From NCBI GenBank assembly GCA_000526575.1, contig JAGI01000003.1, forward strand, positions 372,001-436,000: a stretch of 64,000 nt of DNA. The letters are read 5' to 3'. The notes under the pieces are model-generated. The model worked only from the letters and a program-made list of their open reading frames with translations. It made no database searches and had not been told where the DNA came from. The DNA is from Clostridium sp. 12(A). GTDB taxonomy: Bacteria > Bacillota > Clostridia > Lachnospirales > Lachnospiraceae. The position numbers and the translations under genes are program-made. Shown one piece after another: positions 60,469-64,000 of this stretch. Numbering within the stretch: position 1 is the stretch's first letter; each line of letters begins with the position of its first letter.

Positions 60469-61998
60469 TTATCTGAAATACTGTGGGAACTGTCTTATGA
60501 TTCCATCGGTCATAATATCTGCCAGTTCAGTTGCCTGGCTCTCAATATCAGTAAAAGCTATTACACTTTCCTCAAAATTACCTGCCAGCATATCATTTAC
60601 GCTGTTTTTGATCATATCCAGGTGATCCCGAAGGAGATTCTGCAAGCTTTCCTGTGACCAGTTGGAATTGATGCTGCTTAAGAAGGAAGCCATCTGATCT
60701 GCATTGGCATACCAGCGTCTCTCCGCATCTGCGGCAGCATTGGCATTGGAATTCATGAGCGCAGTGACAAGCTCATTGGCAATGGTAATATGATTGGATA
60801 ACAGCTCTGCAAATGCCGCTGCATCATCGTTACCGTAGAAGGTCTGCATTGCCATTTCAAAATCTCTTGGATTCTGCATAAGGCGTGCATTGGAAATTCC
60901 AGCATCCGGTAGATCAAAAATCATACTCTGAATGGCCATTTTAAGCCAGTAAACATTTTCAAGCCACAGAAGACGAAGATAATTATTCAAATTCTGTTCT
61001 GCCTTACTTACCCACATGACCAGGGGAGATTCCGGCTGGGGTGTTGGCTGAGGCGCTGGCTGTGGTGCTGGCTGAGGCGCTGGCTGGGGTGTCGGCTGTG
61101 GCATCGGCCTGGGCGCTGGCTGAGGCATTGGCCTGGGCGTTGGCTGTGGCATCGGCTGCGGCGTTGGCTGCGGCATCGGCTGAGGCGTTGGCTGTGGCAT
61201 CGGCTGAGGCGTTGGCTGTGGCATCGGCTGCGGCGTTGGCCGTGGCATCGGCTGCGGCGTTGGCCGTGGCATCGGCTGAGGCGTTGGCTGCGGCATCGGC
61301 TGCGGCGTTGGCTGCGGCATCGGCTGAGGCCTTGGTGTTGGCTGAGGCATTGGTTGCGGACATGTATTGACTCTGGCAGCCGGTACGCAGATTACCTGAC
61401 CTACAAACAGGTTATTGGGATTAATACCTGGGTTTGCAGTCATAAGTGCTTCTACGGTGGTGTTATAGCGTTGAGAAAGAAGCCAGAGTGTATCTCCTGC
61501 CTGAATAATATAGGAATGATGTCCCTCCGGGCAGCCGGAAATCTGGTTGCCTTCCATTAATTCATCATTAGATTCCTCCTGCATACGGGGCCATGACGGG
61601 AAGTTACGGAATTTGTAACCGGCAGGAATCCAGATTACCTGGCCCTCAACCAAATTGTTCGGGTTGATTCCAGGATTAATTGCCATAATGGTCTCTACGG
61701 TGGTGCAGTAGGTCTGAGAAAGTTTCCAGAGAGTATCTCCCCGCTGAATGGTATAAGTACGCAATCCTACCGGACAATTAGCTGGCGGCTGGGGGCTCGG
61801 GGGCTGAGGAGCCGGAGGCTGAGGTCTTCCTCTGCGAGGCACACAGATGGTTTGACCGACCTTTAAATTACCTGGCATTAATCCCCGGTTTGCAGACATA
61901 ATTGCATCAACGGTAGTATTATAGCGTCTTGAAATCAGCCAAAGAGTGTCACCGGCCTGAATGGTGTAAGAAGTCATTCCTTGTGGACAAGAACTCAT
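60469..61998 (-). CDS. Triple-LysM protein with Pro-rich repeat and helical C-terminal domain
   Basis: 509 aa. Three LysM domains (about 10-54, 81-125, 161-206) share YTIQAGDTLWLISRRYNTTV-type motifs and bind peptidoglycan or spore cortex. A Pro-Gln-Thr-Met repeat of about 110 residues (214-325) acts as a rigid spacer. The C-terminal domain (about 335-509, WLENVYWLKMAIQSMIFDLP, RRWYANADQMASFL) is a helical module found in clostridial LysM proteins and of unknown function. There is no signal peptide, so export may occur with the spore coat or by another route. ATG 61998 follows AAAGG; the longer frame would need a TTG start. Confidence 0.85.
   Translation of the reverse strand: MSSCPQGMTSYTIQAGDTLWLISRRYNTTVDAIMSANRGLMPGNLKVGQTICVPRRGRPQPPAPQPPSPQPPANCPVGLRTYTIQRGDTLWKLSQTYCTTVETIMAINPGINPNNLVEGQVIWIPAGYKFRNFPSWPRMQEESNDELMEGNQISGCPEGHHSYIIQAGDTLWLLSQRYNTTVEALMTANPGINPNNLFVGQVICVPAARVNTCPQPMPQPTPRPQPMPQPTPQPMPQPTPQPMPRPTPQPMPRPTPQPMPQPTPQPMPQPTPQPMPQPTPQPMPQPTPRPMPQPAPRPMPQPTPQPAPQPAPQPAPQPTPQPESPLVMWVSKAEQNLNNYLRLLWLENVYWLKMAIQSMIFDLPDAGISNARLMQNPRDFEMAMQTFYGNDDAAAFAELLSNHITIANELVTALMNSNANAAADAERRWYANADQMASFLSSINSNWSQESLQNLLRDHLDMIKNSVNDMLAGNFEESVIAFTDIESQATELADIMTDGIIRQFPQYFR
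61027..61359. repeat. Tandem 24-bp coding repeat (PQPTPQPM)
   Basis: About 13 imperfect copies of a 24-bp unit encoding PQPTPQPM, PQPTPRPM or PQPA variants within the LysM gene. The 12-bp half-unit also repeats. Such arrays change length by slippage. Confidence 0.9.
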
Positions 61999-62256
61999 AA
62001 TATGAATGCCTTTCAATAAAACAATTTGTCTTATGTTATGTTGAAAAAATCAGAATAGTACCTGTCAGCAAAAGAAAATTTTTATTTTTTTTCCTGGTGA
62101 TTTTATTTCACTTTTCCATATGTAGATGTTCTCTTTTTTATTCCAAATGTGTGAAAAAATACAGGTTATCACTATCATCTCTTTTTCGTAATATATTATA
62201 ACATAATTGTACATGCAGAAATGGTACCAAAGGTGGTGAGAAACTTCCTGTCATTC

Positions 62257-62285
62257 TTGTATTCTAAAAAAAGTTCTGATATTAT
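62257..62285 (+). promoter_or_regulatory. Promoter of the PAS-GGDEF gene
   Basis: TTGTAT (62257-62262), 17-bp spacer, TATTAT (62280-62285), with TG at 62277-62278 giving an extended -10. The rest of 62017-62257 is AT-rich and shows no other element. Confidence 0.55.
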
Positions 62286-62333
62286 TTCATTACTACAAAA
62301 ATAATGCGAATAAGTAAGAAGGAGGGGTCTATC

Positions 62334-64000
62334 ATGACAGCCGAAATTGCAGGTAAGATTTTTATGCAAATCCCGCTGGGCTGTGCGTTTTTTGAGATGG
62401 TATCAGAAAACACCAGTCACAGAAATGAATATGTTCTGGCAGATGCCAATGAAGCTTTTTTAAAGTACTTAGGTCTGGACCGGGAAAATGCTATCTCTAA
62501 AAATATTTCGCTGCTTCCTGAATTAACATCAGATGCCCCTCATTGGCATACATTCTTTTCCCAATTAAGTCAGTGGAATCATGATATGCCCCTTATGGTC
62601 TCAATGGAGAGCCGAACCTTTAAGGTAACAGCCACCAAGCTTAATGAAAACAGTCTGTTCACCGTTTGGGATGAAATTACGGATACATGGCAGCAATATG
62701 AGAACGAACAAAAAAGGAATGAATCTCTTTCCCGCTTCAATGACGTTTTCTTTGAAAACACTCAGGATGGACTCTTTCTTGTAGAATATGTAAATGGAAC
62801 GCTTCGTTACGTAAAAAACAATGAGGCCCATGAACAGATGACAGGCGTGTCCTCTTCCCAGCTAAAGGGGAAGACCCCTGTAGAAGTACTGGGTGAGGTC
62901 GATGGGGGTGCTTTGGAGCAAAGCTATCTGCGATGCATCGAATCGAAAAGAAGTATGATGTATGAAGAAAGTTCCTACGTAAATGGCTCACAAAAAAACT
63001 GGCTGGTGAGACTTACTCCCATTGAGGATCGTGACAAGAAAACTTACCTGTTTGGTTCCCGCATGGATATTACGGAGCTGAAAGATTTAAAAAAGGATAA
63101 GGAACGGCTTTTAAAGAACTTAAATTCCATGTTTACGGAGCACGCTGCTGTCATGCTCATCACAGATATGGAAACGGGACAAATTCTGGATGCCAATCCT
63201 CCGGCCTGCTTATTTTACGGCTACTCCAAGGAAGAGCTACTGGCAATGAACATACAGGATATTAATGATATGCGCCAGGAGGCCCTCTGCCGTGAAAACC
63301 GGTATTTCTTATACTGCCACCGGTTAAAGAGCGGCGAGACCAAAATGGTCGATGTCTACTCCTCCCCTATTACTTATGAAGGGACTCCGCAGCTCTTTTC
63401 CATTATCTTTGATGTATCTGACAGGGAAAAGTTCCGGGATGATTTATATATGGAAAAGGTGCTTCTTAAAGTCACCTTAAATTCCATCGGAGATGGTGTG
63501 GTCACAACAAACAACGAAGGACGCATCACCTACTTAAACCAAACAGCTCAGGTCATTTCCGGTTGGAATCAGGCTGATGCTTACTTAAAGCCCTTCCATG
63601 AAATCTTTGATTTAAGAAATGCTGTCAATGGAAAGCACGTTACAAATCCCATTCAAAAGGTACTGAAAACAGGGAGAACTGTGGAGCTTGCCCATGATAC
63701 CGTGCTCTTAAATAAACAAGGGAACATCATTCCAATTGCCGACAGTGCAGCTTCTATTCGGGATGATAACGGAATCGGATATGGAGTAGTCATGGTCTTT
63801 CGTGATGTAAGCCAAACCTTAAAGCAGCAACAGCGAATCCTGTATCTAAGCTATCACGACCCTTTGACCGGAATCCACAACCGCAGATATCAGGAAGAGG
63901 AAATCCTGCGGCTGGATAAGGAAGCCATGCTCCCGTTAACCGCGATTATGGGAGATGTAAATGGGTTAAAGGTAATTAATGATGTTTTTGGTCACAAAAC
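62334..64000 (+). CDS. Multi-PAS GGDEF protein (putative diguanylate cyclase), 3' end cut by window
   Basis: 555 residues are visible from ATG 62334 (AAGGAGGGG upstream). An N-terminal PAS-like region (about 1-120) is followed by PAS domains at about 140-250 (FENTQDGLFLVEYVNGTLRY), 265-375 (VMLITDMETGQILDANPPAC) and 385-495 (NSIGDGVVTTNNEGRITYLN). A GGDEF domain starts at about 504 (LSYHDPLTGIHNRRYQEEE, IMGDVNGLKVINDVFGH). The active-site GGDEF loop is beyond the window, so activity cannot be judged. No membrane segments, so it is a cytoplasmic sensor that would make c-di-GMP; an HD-GYP domain could follow. Confidence 0.9.
   Translation, partial: MTAEIAGKIFMQIPLGCAFFEMVSENTSHRNEYVLADANEAFLKYLGLDRENAISKNISLLPELTSDAPHWHTFFSQLSQWNHDMPLMVSMESRTFKVTATKLNENSLFTVWDEITDTWQQYENEQKRNESLSRFNDVFFENTQDGLFLVEYVNGTLRYVKNNEAHEQMTGVSSSQLKGKTPVEVLGEVDGGALEQSYLRCIESKRSMMYEESSYVNGSQKNWLVRLTPIEDRDKKTYLFGSRMDITELKDLKKDKERLLKNLNSMFTEHAAVMLITDMETGQILDANPPACLFYGYSKEELLAMNIQDINDMRQEALCRENRYFLYCHRLKSGETKMVDVYSSPITYEGTPQLFSIIFDVSDREKFRDDLYMEKVLLKVTLNSIGDGVVTTNNEGRITYLNQTAQVISGWNQADAYLKPFHEIFDLRNAVNGKHVTNPIQKVLKTGRTVELAHDTVLLNKQGNIIPIADSAASIRDDNGIGYGVVMVFRDVSQTLKQQQRILYLSYHDPLTGIHNRRYQEEEILRLDKEAMLPLTAIMGDVNGLKVINDVFGHK

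Noticed and set aside
61027-61359. Possible CRISPR-like tandem array
   Set aside because: Units are contiguous without unique spacers and stay in the LysM reading frame; no cas genes nearby.
61004-61370. Long Ala-rich and Ala/Val-rich open frames on both strands
   Set aside because: They are frame shadows of the 24-bp Pro-rich repeat in the LysM gene; no ribosome sites and extreme composition.

Overview
The window looks like chromosomal DNA of a low-GC clostridial Firmicute, most likely Lachnospiraceae of the Lacrimispora/Clostridium type. This is inferred from the protein families (YtcQ/LplB/YtcP sugar ABC transporter, PRD regulators, C_GCAxxG_C_C protein, HPr-like protein), AGGAGG ribosome binding sites nearly everywhere, TTGACA/TATAAT promoters, and a hem cluster with sirC and a cobA-hemD fusion. 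The first gene (NagA-like, minus) and the last gene (PAS-GGDEF, plus) run off the window.

Layout. 1-5.5 kb: a minus-strand amino-sugar operon (mannose-family PTS IIA-IIB-IIC-IID, then a NagA-like deacetylase), preceded by its PRD regulator. 5.8-6.8 kb: a lone NADP-binding oxidoreductase behind a structured leader. 6.8-15.1 kb: a rhamnogalacturonan-I fragment locus (three-part ABC importer, rhamnogalacturonan acetylesterase-like SGNH hydrolase, GH112 phosphorylase, divergent AraC regulator). 15.2-19.2 kb: ECF sigma factor with anti-sigma factor, FtsH, and a flavodoxin-like protein. 19.4-24.9 kb: tetrapyrrole operon hemA-sirC-hemC-cobA/hemD-hemL, without hemB. 25-31.7 kb: GNAT, polar amino-acid ABC transporter, YwaF-like membrane protein, C_GCAxxG_C_C protein, amidase and ClC transporter. 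31.9-36.5 kb: HPr-like protein, tRNA-Ser(CGA), then a block of marR, a UvrA-like ABC protein and a chloramphenicol acetyltransferase, ended by a decayed tRNA-Ser-like sequence. 36.6-39.7 kb: a glucose/N-acetylglucosamine-type PTS operon controlled by BglG-type antitermination, with a very clear RAT/terminator pair. 40-46 kb: AraC-GyrI regulator and a CprABC/LanFEG-like peptide-resistance transporter with its two-component system. 46-50.4 kb: a secreted protein, hypotheticals, a UDG-like protein and two methyltransferases. 50.5-57.5 kb: an ABC-F protein behind a leader-peptide attenuator, and a TetR-controlled MFS plus MacB/FtsX-type ABC operon. 57.6-62 kb: GNAT, MerR-GyrI regulator with a textbook 19-bp-spacer promoter, an operon of GIY-YIG protein, DUF2087 protein and an HTH protein with a desulfoferrodoxin-like domain, and a LysM protein with a long Pro-rich repeat. 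62.3 kb to the end: PAS-GGDEF protein.

Three themes link the genes. The first is sugar acquisition from host or plant polymers (two PTS systems, RG-I importer and phosphorolysis). The second is antibiotic and peptide defence, with five separate systems, each with a readable local control element. The third is tetrapyrrole synthesis. The most interesting signals are the ABC-F leader (29-codon ORF plus tandem hairpins whose arms can re-pair), the HTH-desulfoferrodoxin fusion, and the tRNA-Ser-like remnant bracketing the marR/uvrA-like/cat block. No wholly new multi-gene system is obvious; the strongest candidates are regulatory. All alignments and folds were done by eye, without database searches.
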